DNA from: Diphasiastrum complanatum | Taxonomy: Eukaryota; Streptophyta; Lycopodiopsida; Lycopodiales; Lycopodiaceae | Assembly (NCBI GenBank): GCA_029204225.1 | Contig: CM055101.1 | Span: 60,533,340-60,597,339 of the forward strand | Direction: 5' to 3' | DNA length: 64,000 bases | Part shown: positions 46,256-57,949 of the stretch, piece after piece | Numbering within the stretch: position 1 is the first letter of the stretch | Layout of the letters: every line of letters starts with the position of its first letter | The notes under the pieces: model-generated | What the model was told of the DNA's origin: nothing | The model's database searches: none | Seen by the model: the letters and a program-made list of their open reading frames with translations, nothing else | Translations under genes and position numbers: made by a program

Positions 46256-46852
46256 ATTAGGCGGCCAAATGTGCAGGTTTTGCCAGATTTAGAAGAGATT
46301 TGTGGGCGAGTTTGCTTTTGTAGCATTCCAATCAAGTTTCTAGCTAAAAATCTTGTTGATTTATGTGTAGAAATTGGATCTTTGTGATCAAAACATCATT
46401 TGTATGCATTTCAATTGAAGTAGGGCGAATTCCCTCTGTACTTATCAGAATAAGGAGACAAAATTTGTTTTGGAAAGAGGGAGATGCAAGATCCAACAAG
46501 ATCCTATTAGTTTTCCATTCTAGCATATAGTTTTTTGATTCAATTTCTTGCTTCTTCATGTCAAAAACTTCAAAATTGATGTAACCCTCTGATTTTCAGT
46601 TTGCTGAATGATTCAAGAGTGTATTTCAATCTTAGGAGTGAGGGAAAAGCAAGTATATTGAGGTTTGGTCTTGGTTTGATCAAGAAATCATAAAACTAGT
46701 GGCTAAAATTGAGAAAAAAGTGAGGAAAAGAGAGAAAAAGTAAGGTTTTAGGTTCCAAATCTTTGTGATTTCTTCTTGTGTTTCATTTGTTGATTCAAGA
46801 GAGTGCTTAGTGCATTGGAACAGGTCAAAGATCAGAGATCAATCATTGCAAC
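46256..46852 (+). other. Leader of intact copia element
   Basis: A 597-bp non-coding leader from PBS to the gag-pol ATG at 46,853; presumably carries the packaging signal. A diverged copy of its end lies at 38,215. Confidence 0.7.
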
Positions 46853-49800
46853 ATGGCTACAAATGGAGGCTACATGTTGGAAAGCAATGATAGGCTTACC
46901 TCCCTCAACTATTCTACTTGGAAAGTAAGGATGGAGTCTTTGCTTGAGATGAATGAGTTGATGGATATTGTTGTAGGTGTGGAGGAGAGACCTTTGGCAC
47001 CTCAAGAACAATTGAGGTATGACAAGAGGGCAAAGAAAGCCCTTCACATGATCAAGATGAATGTGACAAATGAGCTTATCAAAGAGGTTGGTAAGTGCAC
47101 ATCATCTAGTGAAGCTTGGGAAGCCTTGAAGAAGGTTTATGAATCCAAGTCTACTTCTAGAGTGTTGACTTTAAGAAGGCAAATCTTTTCTTGTATGCAA
47201 AAGAAGAGTGAGAATGGACATGCTTTTGTTTTGAGAGTTAAAGCATTGAATGATGAGTTAGCATGCATTAATGATGGCATAAATAATGAGGAGCTTGTTC
47301 AAGTGATTCTCAATGGCTTGTTGGATGATCATGCTAATCTTGTTCAAAGTTATGCTATCCAAAAATGTTTACCAAGTGTTGGAGACTTGCAAGAGGTCTT
47401 GTTGGCTGAAGAATTCAGGTTGCAAGCAAGAGTGGGAGCATCTTCTACATCTCAAGGAGGAGAAGAGGAGGCAATGTTCTCTAAAGGCAAGTTCAAGGGC
47501 AAAGGTAAAAGCAATTGGTCTAAAGGGCAAGACCAAGGTGAGCACTCTACTTTTGGCAAAAAGAAGGATAGATCTAAGCTAAAATGTTTCTATTGTGGAG
47601 TCAAAGGGCATTTTGCTAGTGATTGTTTTAAGAAAAAGAGGGATCAAGGGGAAAAGCAAACCAATCTAACTATTGATGAGGGTGGGGATGAGCTTCTTTC
47701 AAATGATGCTTTTGTTATGTCATCTTGCTTGTTGGCTAATCATGGAGACATTGATCCTTGGTGGATTGATAGTGGAGCCACTTCTCATATGACATATCAT
47801 AAAGAGTATTTTTCATCTTTAATGGCATTTGATGGTGATAGGAAGGTAATCTATACCGCAAATGATGGTGAGTGTGCAATCAAGGGGATTGGCACAATTC
47901 CTATTTCACTTTCTACAAATAGGAATATAGAATTGAAAGATGTTTTGCTCATTCCATCCATTACCAAGAACTTACTTAGTGTAAGCCAAATGCTTGACAA
48001 AGGATTCAAAGTTGAGTTTGATGGTGATGCTTGCTTGATCAAAAAGGGGTGTAGTATCATTGCAAAAGGGAAAAGGCAAGGGAAATTGTTCAAGCTTGAT
48101 GCATGTGTTGTTGCTAACCAAGTTGGATGCATGGCAAATGAACAAATGTCAATTCAAGAGGTATGGCATAAAAGGATGGGACATCTCAACTACAAGGCCT
48201 TGGAGGAAATAGCCAAAAAGGAGGTAGTAAGGGGACTTCCCAAGTCTCTTACTTGCTTGAATCATGTTTGTGAAGAATGTGCTTTGTCTAAATCACATAG
48301 ATTGCCATATACTAGATCTATATCTAGATCTAAGATGCCTTTTTCTCTCTTGCATTCGGATATTCATGGTGTTACTACAATTAGCAATGGAGGTGCTAAG
48401 ATGTATGTAACTTTCATTGATGATTTTAGTAGATTTTGTTGGGTTTATCTACTAAAGAGCAAGGATGAGGTGTTTGATGTGTTTGTCAAGTTCAAAGTTG
48501 CTATTGAGACTCAATTTACAACCAAAATCAAATGCTTGAGGAGCGACAATGGTGGTGAATACATTTCTAACAAATTCAAAGCCTTTTGTGATGAGCATGG
48601 GATCAAGAGGGAGTACACATGTCCAAGAACACCACAACAAAATGGAGTGGCCGAGAGGAAGAATAGAACCTTGTGTGAGAGTGCAAAGGCAATGAGATTG
48701 AATGCTAATCTTCCTAAACCTTTTTGGAGTGATGCTTTGTTGTGTGCAAATTTCCTTTGCAATAGATGGCCAAGTGTTGTATTGGAAGGAAAAACCCCTT
48801 TTGAAGCTTTGTTTGGTACGAAGCCTAATGTCAAGTTTCTAAGAACTTTTGGATGCATTTGCTACTTCAACATTACTCTTGATGATAGAACTAAGGAGGA
48901 TCCATCTTCAAGAAAGGGCATTTTTGTTGGTTATAGTGAAGTAAGCAAAGCATATAGGATTTATGTTCCTTCAATCAAGAAAGTGTTCACAAGTAGGGAT
49001 GTCATTTTTGATGAAAATAACATTCCAAAAGTTGTTTCAAGTGATGATGGTGTTGTTGCAACTAATGTGCTTGATGACAATGGAGTTGATGACACATTGG
49101 ATGTGGATGTTGAAGAAGCCTCTTCAAGTCAAATTCCAAGGAGAACTCCAAGGCATAAAGTGAAACCCTCAAGGCTCACTTATGATAGCAAAGGTAAGCA
49201 AGTGGTGGATGGATCCAACTATGCTTTCCTAACTTCTTTTGATGTACCTTCATGTGTAGATGAAGCAAGGCAAAAAGAGGAATGGATCCAAGCAATGGAT
49301 CTTGAGTTTGAAGCACTTATGAAGAACAACACATGGAGATTGGTGGAGCTTCCAAAGGGCAAAAGTGCAATTGGATGCAAATGGATCTTCAAGGTAAAGA
49401 CAAATCAAGATGGATCTATCAACAAGTTGAAGGCAAGGTTGGTGGCTAAAGGTTATGCTCAAGAGCATGGCATTGACTATGAGGAAACCTTTGCACCCGT
49501 GGCAAAGATGGTGAGCATAAGAGTAATCATTTCCCTTGCAACTCTTTATGGATGGGATCTTTGGCAATTAGACATTTCTAATGCTTTCTTGAATGGTGAT
49601 CTTGAAGAGGAAGTCTACATGGAGCAACCCGAGAGCTATGTTTCTCATAGCAAGCCTAATCATGTGTGTTTTCTACAAAAAAGTTTGTATGGTCTTAAGC
49701 AAGCACCAAGGAGTTGGTATGCTAGGCTTAACTCTTTTCTACTTTCTCAAAACTTCACTATGAGTGAGTATGATCATTCACTTTACTTTAGAATTAGTGC

Positions 49801-50803
49801 TAATGATGTTACAATCCTTCTAATTTATGTGGATGACATTATTTTAAGTGGAGGGAACAAGGAAGATATAGAAGATATCAAGAAAGCACTAAAAAAGGAA
49901 TTTGAAGTGCATGATCTTGGTCTTTTGAGCTATATCTTAGGAATAGAAGTAATTAGAACTTCTCAAATCACTTTTATTTCACAAGAGAAGTATGCTATTT
50001 CTATTCTCAATAGATTTCATATGGTAGATGCAAATCCTATTGATACACCTATGGAATCACATGTAAAGCTAACTATAAGAGGTAATGAAAGATCCTTCGA
50101 GGACATTACTCTCTATAGGAAGCTAATAGGTTCTCTTATATATCTAACCATCACAAGACCTGATTTATCTTATTGTGTTGGTAGATTAAGCCAATTCATG
50201 CAAGATCCTAGCATAGAACATTGGAAACTAGGAAAGAGGATCTTGAGATACATCTCGGGAACAAAAGATTTTGGCATTGTTTATAGAGGCTCATCACCTA
50301 ACTTATTTGGTTTTTCAGATTCAGATTTTGCAGGAGACCTTATGGATAGAAAATCCATAAATGCACATGCTATTTTCATAGGTGATGGAGCTATCTCATG
50401 GATGTCGAAGAAACAAGCAACTATATCACTTTCTTCTAGTGAGGCCGAGTACAAAGCTTTGACATCATGCACAAAGGAGATGGTGTGGATCAAGAGGATG
50501 ATTATGGAGCTTCATTTGCTGGATTTTTCAGAGAGTCCAATCATCTTTTGTGACAACCTTTCAGCCCAAAGTCTAGCAAGCAATCCGGTTTTCCATGCAA
50601 GGAGCAAACATATCGAGGTGGCTTACCATTTTGTGAGAGAACAAGTGTTGGCAAAAGAGATCAAGCTTGAACATGTCCCATCAAAGGAATGTGTGGCTGA
50701 TATCTTTACCAAAGCATTGGGAAAGGACTTATTTTTCAAGCATAGAACAAGTCTTGGTGTACTTTCTAAATCTATGCTAAAACTAGTTGAAGAGGGAGTG
50801 TGA
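46853..50803 (+). CDS. Copia Gag-Pol polyprotein, 1,316 aa, intact
   Basis: One uninterrupted frame. Gag (UBN2-type, about 60-200) is followed by a CCHC knuckle CFYCGVKGHFASDC at Cys245, protease WIDSGATSHMT (Asp306), GPI VWHKRMGHLNYKALEEI (about 438), and integrase with Asp503, Asp565 and Glu601, giving DD35E spacing. RT starts near 815 and holds YVDD at 992-995; RNase H has FSDSDFAGD, SSSEAEYKAL and FCDNLSAQSLASNPVFHARS. All catalytic residues I checked are present. The stop lies inside the 3' LTR (first bases of the LTR supply the last codon and TGA). Gag and Pol are fused without a frameshift, usual for copia. It lies in an older copia copy, so it is a recent, potentially autonomous insertion. 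Confidence 0.96.
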   Translation: MATNGGYMLESNDRLTSLNYSTWKVRMESLLEMNELMDIVVGVEERPLAPQEQLRYDKRAKKALHMIKMNVTNELIKEVGKCTSSSEAWEALKKVYESKSTSRVLTLRRQIFSCMQKKSENGHAFVLRVKALNDELACINDGINNEELVQVILNGLLDDHANLVQSYAIQKCLPSVGDLQEVLLAEEFRLQARVGASSTSQGGEEEAMFSKGKFKGKGKSNWSKGQDQGEHSTFGKKKDRSKLKCFYCGVKGHFASDCFKKKRDQGEKQTNLTIDEGGDELLSNDAFVMSSCLLANHGDIDPWWIDSGATSHMTYHKEYFSSLMAFDGDRKVIYTANDGECAIKGIGTIPISLSTNRNIELKDVLLIPSITKNLLSVSQMLDKGFKVEFDGDACLIKKGCSIIAKGKRQGKLFKLDACVVANQVGCMANEQMSIQEVWHKRMGHLNYKALEEIAKKEVVRGLPKSLTCLNHVCEECALSKSHRLPYTRSISRSKMPFSLLHSDIHGVTTISNGGAKMYVTFIDDFSRFCWVYLLKSKDEVFDVFVKFKVAIETQFTTKIKCLRSDNGGEYISNKFKAFCDEHGIKREYTCPRTPQQNGVAERKNRTLCESAKAMRLNANLPKPFWSDALLCANFLCNRWPSVVLEGKTPFEALFGTKPNVKFLRTFGCICYFNITLDDRTKEDPSSRKGIFVGYSEVSKAYRIYVPSIKKVFTSRDVIFDENNIPKVVSSDDGVVATNVLDDNGVDDTLDVDVEEASSSQIPRRTPRHKVKPSRLTYDSKGKQVVDGSNYAFLTSFDVPSCVDEARQKEEWIQAMDLEFEALMKNNTWRLVELPKGKSAIGCKWIFKVKTNQDGSINKLKARLVAKGYAQEHGIDYEETFAPVAKMVSIRVIISLATLYGWDLWQLDISNAFLNGDLEEEVYMEQPESYVSHSKPNHVCFLQKSLYGLKQAPRSWYARLNSFLLSQNFTMSEYDHSLYFRISANDVTILLIYVDDIILSGGNKEDIEDIKKALKKEFEVHDLGLLSYILGIEVIRTSQITFISQEKYAISILNRFHMVDANPIDTPMESHVKLTIRGNERSFEDITLYRKLIGSLIYLTITRPDLSYCVGRLSQFMQDPSIEHWKLGKRILRYISGTKDFGIVYRGSSPNLFGFSDSDFAGDLMDRKSINAHAIFIGDGAISWMSKKQATISLSSSEAEYKALTSCTKEMVWIKRMIMELHLLDFSESPIIFCDNLSAQSLASNPVFHARSKHIEVAYHFVREQVLAKEIKLEHVPSKECVADIFTKALGKDLFFKHRTSLGVLSKSMLKLVEEGV
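50791..50798 (+). other. Polypurine tract of intact copia
   Basis: AGAGGGAG ends exactly at the 3' LTR start and overlaps the end of the ORF. Confidence 0.9.
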
Positions 50804-51451
50804 AAAATTGTCAACTAGTAGTATTTTCCTAACTTGAGATTTTGTAGGCCTATGGCCAAATAAAAGTTAGAGATAGGTTCATACATGTATGTAGAGGCCC
50901 AAAGTATGTGTACACTACTTTTGAGGTCACATTAATTAGAGGAGGTCGAGTGTGGAGCTCTTCTATTGGCTCATAATTTGGTGCATTCCTATTTGACCAA
51001 ATTTCTAGGTATATGGGTGAATCCTATTGGACCCCAATTTTAGCCTATCATAAGACAAGTGGCCAAGAGGCACTATGGCTGCTATAAATAGCCATCTCCA
51101 CGAGTATGTACACATCTCATTTTCATTCTATTGAATGAATGTTATGCTCTTTGAAGATCCATCTTCTTCTCTCTCACTTTTTTGTTCATATCTTGCATTC
51201 TAGCCACTAGAATTGTGATTTCTTTGTTGCTATGGCTTCACACGTGTGAAATGCAGGTTGTAGGCTCTGAAGTACGGACAGGGACAGCAAGTTTCTGTTT
51301 GTGGAAGCTTATGATCAGATTTTGATGTTTAGTTGATGTTTAGTATGCTTAACATCACAATTTCTATCATTTTTTCAATCTAGATGTGCATAACTTCCAT
51401 GGCCAAGATCTTTATGAAACTTTAGCATCTTTTGGATCTGAGTTTTTCACA
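50799..51451 (+). repeat. 3' LTR of intact copia element, 653 bp
   Basis: Same sequence and length as the 5' LTR by reading, followed by target duplication CAAAC (51,452-51,456). The TATA box is at 51,083-51,091. Confidence 0.95.
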
Positions 51452-51720
51452 CAAACTTTGAATGGTGTTTTGTCCAAAAGACATTTAGTAGGATATCGGT
51501 TCTGAATATAGGTAACATCTAACAGACCTTTTGTTGCATGCCTATGACTCGATCTAAAAGGAATCCTAGTCTGCTTTCCAAAGATGCAGCTATGATAGAC
51601 AGAGAGATCGACCTTACCAGAAGGATAGTCGAGATCAAAAACCATGGATTGTTTGGACATGCTCAAAACATATGCATAATTCAAGTGTCCTAAGCGATGA
51701 TGCCATAGTAATGCTTTATG
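51452..51720 (-). pseudogene. Copia GPI/integrase piece of the older element
   Basis: Minus-strand reading has ALLWHHRLGHLNYAYVLSMS, YHSCIFGKQTRIPFRSSHRH and, after a deletion, YIQNRYPTKCLLDKTPFKV, running into the target duplication. It continues at 45,590 across the intact insertion. On its right it meets a plus-strand copy of the same family head-to-head near 51,720. Confidence 0.8.
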
Positions 51721-54600
51721 ACAAGAATAGAGGTCTTCAAGGCTTGACGACATTGAAAGAAGTCTGGGACATCTTGAGTACACTATACAAAGTGCGAGAT
51801 ATAACTTTTAAGCTACATCTCAGGAAGAAATTCTACTCCCTCAAGATGACGAATGGTGATTCTCTGCAGAATCACATTAATTAATTCAAGAACCTGCTAA
51901 GATAAATGGCCGCTGTCGGATTTGTCATAGACGATCAAGACACAGTGATGCAACTGCTTACAAGCTTGCCACGTTCTTACGACAGCTGGGTGATGATCAT
52001 CATGACTCATCCAGAATTGACTCTTTCGAGAGTCATTACTATGTTGTTGCAGGAAGACACGCGAAGGAACGAAGCCTCGAGTTCCTGGGCTGATTCTCAT
52101 GCCTTGTACGCCAACAAGAGCATGACAAAGCAGAAGAAGAGAGACTCAAAACAATCAAAGCCAGACCAGAAACCAGCTTAGCACAAGGAACAATCGAATC
52201 CGAGGACAAAGAAGAAACTGTTCTGTAGATACTGCAAACAAAACAACCACAAAATACAAGACTACCGCATACTTCAAGCGAAGAACAACAGCAAAGGACA
52301 GTCGAATCAAGTGACGAATGTAGCTGCAGAAGTTCCACAGTCTATTCAAGAAATGGATCATGATGCCTTCATGACCAACCATCAAGGAGCATTTGGCGAT
52401 AGTTCTTGGTTCCTAGATTCTGGAGCCACTCAGCACATGACTAGTCTAATTGGCTGTTTCGAGTCCTATACACCTAACAGTACCCAGAAATTTGTTCACC
52501 TTGGCGACAATAGCACACAAACTATTAAAGGTGAAGGCACTGTAAGATTATGCTTTGCAAATGATCAGTCTAAGCTACTCTTTAAAGTCCTGTATGTACC
52601 AAAGTTATCTACGAATCTACTCTCTGTAAGCAGAATCACAGATCTAGGACACAGAGTAGAATTTGAATGTGATCAGTGTAAAGTAGTTGATAGGACATGC
52701 AAGATCCTAGCACTCGAAAAGAGACATGGATATTTGTATAAGTTGAGTCATTGCTTTTCTGCCTCTAGTCAGGCCCTCAGTACTTCAATTCATTCAAATA
52801 AAGGTTTACTTTGGCATTATAGACTTGGTCATCTAAATCATACTGTTGTACAACAAATGTCTAGACAATCTATTGTTCTTGATCTCGACTATCCTCGCAA
52901 AAAAGTCGAGTTACCTCTCTATCAAGACTATCTAGTTGGTAAACAAACTAGGAAATCATTTAAGTCAAGCCATCAGCATGTTGCTAGAGGATTGCTAGAC
53001 ATTGTACGTTTAGGTAATTGTGGCCCGATGAAAAATCCTTCATTGAAGGATGCCAAGTATTTTATAACCTTTATTGACAAATTCTCCAGAAGAACGATGG
53101 TGTATTTCATAAAGAAGAAAGCAGAAGCCTTCAACTGCTTCAAAATCTTCAAGGAGCATGTAGAAAAGGAGACTGAAAGGACGATCAAGGCCCTATGGTT
53201 AGACAACGGTGGAGAATATATCTCTGGAGTACTGCCAAAGCCAAGGCATTGAGCAGCAATTCATCACTCCTTACAGTCCTCAGTCTAATGGCTTAGCTGA
53301 GAGGAAGAACCATACTTTGGTCGAATCTGCTAAGTGTATGCTATCACATGCATCATTGCCCAAGAGATTCTGGGCTGAAGCTGTCTCCACTGCAGCTTAC
53401 GTCCAGAACAGATGTTCGACCAAGGCCCTCTCAGAGAAGACACCCCACGACAGGCTCTAAGCCTTCTTTGAAGAACCTAAGAGTGTTCGAGTGCATTGCC
53501 TACGTGCAGATCCCAAAAGGCACAAGGAAGAAACTGGGCTTCCAAGGTCTCAAGACCATCCTGATCAGATATACTTCGTCTGATAACACCTACAAGCTGT
53601 ACGATCCTGATACCCAACAAATCTTGTATAGCCGGGATAAAGTCTTTATCGAGGATCAATTCGTCGACCTCAAAGGCAAGGATATTGCTCAAGAAGAACC
53701 TACATCTCTTGCCATTGACACGATAGTCCGAGCTTCTGGCTCAGGTGTGTCTATTGTCGACTCACTTCGAGACAACGAATCAATTGAAGATGTTGCTGCT
53801 ACCCAACAACAAGTCCCAGGAGCGGTTCATCAGTTGAATCATCCCAGAAGATCAAATCGAGTGCGCACACAGCCCATAAGGTATACTCTCGAGTCTGCCT
53901 GTCTCTTAATGCAGGAACCGACGACAGTCGAAGAGGCACTCAGCCAACCAGACTCTAATCTCTGGAGAGAAGCCATGGACAGAGAGTATTCCTCTCTGAT
54001 CAAGAATCAAACATGGTCATTAGTCAAAGCTCCTATCGGTTGCAATATTATTGATTGCAAATGGATCTTTAAGATCAAATGTAATGCCAACGGAGCAATT
54101 GATCGAAGGAAGGCTAGACTAGTAGCACGAGGATTCACCCAGGTCTCGAATGTCGACTATAGTGAGACTTTTAGTCTAGTCGTCAAACATTCGTCGATTC
54201 AAATGCTCTTGTCTTATGCTGCAGCTGCCGACCTCGAAGTACATCAACTTGATGTACAAACAGCCTATCTGAACGGAGTCATACAAGAAGATATCTACAT
54301 GATCCAGCCCGAAGGATACGTTTTGGAAGGCATGAAGAATCATGTCTGTAAACTCCACAAAGCATTGTACGGTTCAAACCAAGCACTGCTGATTGCAATG
54401 TTTATTCAAGGTCAGTGTAGCAATCCTTCATTATCATCACCTTGTACGTTGATGATACGTTGCTCTTCAGCAACAATACCAAAATAGTCAAGGATGCAAA
54501 ACAGATGTTGTTCTCAAAATTCGACATGACTGATCTGGGCGAAGCTCACTTCTGTCTTGGAATTCAAATCCATAGAAACAGAACAAATTGACTGATTTAC
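51720..54600 (+). pseudogene. Copia gag, protease, integrase and RT, frameshifted
   Basis: Gag begins mid-domain (LTTLKEVWDILSTLYKVRD), with a stop before SFKNLL-like sequence and an intact middle (DDQDTVMQLLTSLPRSYDSW). The knuckle CRYCKQNNHKIQDY lacks its last Cys. The protease is well kept (WFLDSGATQHMTS, about 52,410), as are GPI LLWHYRLGHLNHTVVQQMS and integrase FIDKFSRRTMVYFIKKKAEA and ALWLDNGGEYISG, after which the frame shifts near 53,235 into NGLAERKNHTLVESAK. RT starts about 53,930 (WSLVKAPIGCNIIDCKWIFK) and breaks near 54,400, where the YVDD region reads LYVDDTLLFSNN in another frame (about 54,450). No 5' LTR: truncated at the inverted junction. Confidence 0.85.
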
Positions 54601-55443
54601 ATCACTCAACAAAGGTATCTTCACAATGTTTTTAACAGATACAATTTGATGAATTGTAAATTAGCTCACTCACTAATGGATCCAAGCTTGCATTTGTCGA
54701 AGGACCACTGTCCCCAGACCAAGCAGGAAGAGGAGCAGATGAAAGAATATTTGTATCGATTGATACTTGGATCTCTCATGTATGTAATGGTCTGTACAAG
54801 ATCAGATATCTCTTTTGCTGTAAGCTCACTCAGCCAATATATGGCTAATCCTGGCATTACCCATTGGAAGGCTCTTATTCGAGTCATGAGATATATTCGA
54901 GCTACCATGGACCAGTGCATCTGCTATGGAGATGTCAGCAATGACAATCTTCATCAGCTCAGTGGCTATTCTGATGCAAGCTGGGGAGGAGATACAGACA
55001 GTCATAAGTCCACATCTGCATTTACATTCTTCTTCAACGACGGTCCTATTTCGTGGAACAGTTGTAAGCAAACCTCTATCACACTTTCCTCTACTGAAGC
55101 AGAATACATTGCTGCTTCTCAATCTATTAAGGAAGTGTTTTGGTTGAGAAATTTGCTGTCAGACATCAATCTGTGTCAGTACAGCCCTACAGTTTTATTT
55201 TGTGATAATCAAAGTGCTATTGCCTTATCGACCAACCCTAGATTTCATTCTAGGAGTAAGCACATTGAGATCAGATATCACTACATCAAAGGCAAGATTC
55301 TCGACAGAGAGGTAAGCTTAACGTACTACATAACGCAGGACATGGTTGCAGACATCTTCACGAAAGCACTCAGTGTTAATGCACACAACAGATTTTGTGC
55401 ATTGTTCAATCTGAAGGTCAAGGCATTCATGGATCCAGATTAA
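54601..55443 (+). pseudogene. Copia RT C-terminus and RNase H, open frame
   Basis: Continuous frame from 54,646. RT tail SLMYVMVCTRSDISFAVSSL and RNase H with YSDASWGGDTDSHKSTSAF, LSSTEAEYIAASQ, FCDNQSAIALSTNPRFHSRS and MVADIFTKAL, ending KAFMDPD. It is in the right order and position to be the end of the pseudo-element upstream. Catalytic acids appear intact, yet the element cannot encode a full polyprotein. Confidence 0.85.
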
Positions 55444-55450
55444 GGGGGGA

Positions 55451-56570
55451 TGTTGGATTTATTCCCTCTAGCTCTCCTAAATCCCATTTTTAATCTGCCT
55501 CCATTCATGCTGCATATTTACTAATGTTGTCACGTAGTCTGCATATTTACATGCAAATTTGCACAGACGAAGAAAAGGCAAAAGAACCGCGACACTGTGT
55601 TTCTACACAGTTTAAGGTGACAGGCGAAAAGGGGACACTATCTTACTGAATGTCAAAAGTGCCCTAAAAGCTAAGGCACCCTGTAAATCTTATCCTAAGG
55701 CCATTCGTAAGAGTGACGCACTTTTCGCATCATCACCAACGTTCACTTCAGCACTTGCTGACGTCGCACCCTTTTCACGCTCACCCCATGCAGTTGCGCT
55801 AACGGATTGGACAATGATTGCAGCCACCCACGATCTCCTACAGACAACACATCCACTCTATACTTTCACATCTACACACCTGTAATATTATATAATATAT
55901 ATATACTGGACACCATTCGTCTAAAGATGATGATGAAGGGAGCAGAAGAAGACAACATAAACGAAGTAGATGCCTTGAACATTGATTCTTCATTTTGTCA
56001 GAATTAAGATTTAATTTCTTTTTTTACAGACTGAAATAAGCTTTGGAGGGCACGCGATTTTGTCCGCTACTGTATTGTGCTCTACCGCAATATTGACATG
56101 TATACATGATATACTTAATCTGATACATTACATTGTTATGTGTTCAGATCTATGTTAATATTGCTATGCTTATCTTTCATTCTGTCTGATCTTTCTAGTT
56201 GTTCTTATTGGTAATAGACGATTAACATTTAGTCTTGTCTTTCGCGAATCATTTGCGACTAATAATCAGTCGAGCACAGTCTAGCTCTTTGCAAATCATT
56301 CGTGACATGTAATTTGTCTTGTTATTCACAACAAAGTATTCTTCTGACGCTTCATCTATTAATGTTTGGCTACGTAATCTAGAATGACTGTGATTTCTAT
56401 CACTAAAGTTTTGTCATTCTGATAGGCATAGTCGTGCTTACAGAGAGAGTCGTATAGTTCATTCCGCTGCGCATGAACATTTTCTGTTCAAGTTCGTTTC
56501 TCATTCGCTTCTTGTTCGAGTTCGTTTCTCGTTCGTATTCGTCATTTATTCTCCCCCTCTCTCTCCAACA
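55451..56570 (+). repeat. 3' LTR of plus-strand copia, 1,120 bp
   Basis: After PPT AAGGGGGGA the LTR runs from TGTTGG to CCAACA, perfect 6-bp inverted ends. Its last 180 bp share the block GTGATTTC(T/C)ATCACTA..TGATAGGCATAGTC with the minus-strand LTRs at 42,051 and 63,135, so the families are related. Confidence 0.8.
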
Positions 56571-57426
56571 CATAGTTGGGAATCCCGTCCAATTTGCTAC
56601 TTTCACTCAAAATGGACTCTCCCATGTTTGTCATCGCAAAACTGCTTGAAACTTCTACCGTAGGCTAAAAGTAGTATGCCGAGGCCAACTGTGATGTCAG
56701 AAGTTTAAAATAATGGCCTACACTTTTTCCCTTACCAGGCCACTCGCCGCTTTTCAACCAATTTGAAAGCCAAATCGACGTCGCCTTCTGAAATGCACTC
56801 AATCGTCAACTCCCAACTACATGCCCAATGGAATGGTGAAATCACTTTTGGCGCACTCCGAACACTTTCTCCACTGCAATCACTCTGTTTTGTTGTACCG
56901 TACTTGTAGGTACAGTCCGGGTGCCCTTCGTTTGGAGGTTATAGCCTTTCGTTTGGGTCAAAATGGACAAATGACCCAAAAATAGGGATTTTCCTTGTTT
57001 TTGAACTGTTTCTTCACCTTGAAGAAACTTCACACTTCACTTGTGAAGGGACCCAACTCCAATTTCAGTATGAAAATTTTTTAATGAAGCTGAAGGCCAA
57101 AATACACTTCAAGACCCTTCAAGACCTTTTCTACTTCATCCAATGGCCCACCACGATCTTGTGGTGCAGATTGTTCTCCGAACAATCCATCTCAACTGTC
57201 CATCCAATAGGAGTCCAATCCTATGGTCACATGTAGTCCTATGCGCCGAAACCCTTTCTTGCGGCCGTTATACACATTTTGACACTGAGTTGTTGCCCCC
57301 GTTCGTCACGCGCGAGCTCCACACTCCTCCCTGTCTACGACCGCGTCTCCCCAAGCTGATTTTTGCTTGATCAATCTCGTTTTGGGATCGATTTGAGCAC
57401 AATCTGAGGCCTGGAGCAGGGTTGTC
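56571..57426. other. Intergenic, nothing recognised
   Basis: No ORF or element landmark. Possibly a leader or interior of the LTR element whose LTR and PBS lie at 57,427-57,924, read on the minus strand. Confidence 0.4.
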
Positions 57427-57439
57427 CTTCTGATACCAA
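57427..57439 (-). other. Primer-binding site, tRNA-Met-like
   Basis: Minus-strand TTGGTATCAGAAG, three bases from an LTR end; it differs from the usual site at the last positions. Confidence 0.55.
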
Positions 57440-57442
57440 GTC

Positions 57443-57924
57443 TGTAGGGTGTTCAATCATGAAATTCCATGGAGAAACGATGATTTTAGCTCAACTTTAC
57501 AAAGTGGCTTTTTTCACCTTTTACCGCAAATCTGCTAGGTTAACTGTCTGCAGACAAATCTCTACATAAACCTCAGAATCTCTCCATGGCTGGTTGACAA
57601 TATAACTAGCTTTCTTATTGTCCTTACGGCATTCAAAACAGTGCACAAACAGCGAAGAAATCACCAGTTATGTGTAGAAAAGCGTAACCCCAAACCCGGT
57701 TTCAATTTTCAACTGGCTTCAAAATTGTCAAATTTTCACCAAATTTTTCACTGTCTGATGCTATGCACACGCTAATAATCTCTCTTTTGAGCTTGGCAAG
57801 CCTCTATAAACTAGAAACCGTGCACCAGTGCTTCTCTTTCCGTCTTCAACCCGCCGTAAACCCCAAACTCTCAGAAGACAGTTCTCTCGAAGCTCTCTTC
57901 AACGACGATGCTGTATTGTGTACA
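57443..57924 (-). repeat. Putative LTR, 482 bp
   Basis: On the minus strand a PPT-like ACAGGGAG precedes TGTACACAATACAGC, and the stretch ends in CCCTACA next to the PBS. Plus-strand ends are TG and CA. No second copy in the window, so the call rests on the PPT, PBS and ends. Confidence 0.5.
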
Positions 57925-57934
57925 CTCCCTGTAC

Positions 57935-57948
57935 GGCTCTGATACCAA
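57935..57948 (-). other. Primer-binding site beside 270-bp LTR
   Basis: Minus-strand TTGGTATCAGAGCC next to the left 270-bp LTR, only about 10 bp from the neighbouring PPT: nothing is left between them. Confidence 0.75.
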
Positions 57949-57949
57949 C

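Noticed and set aside
47851-50814. Several minus-strand ORFs of 60-115 codons
   Set aside because: Shadows of the intact 1,316-codon copia ORF.
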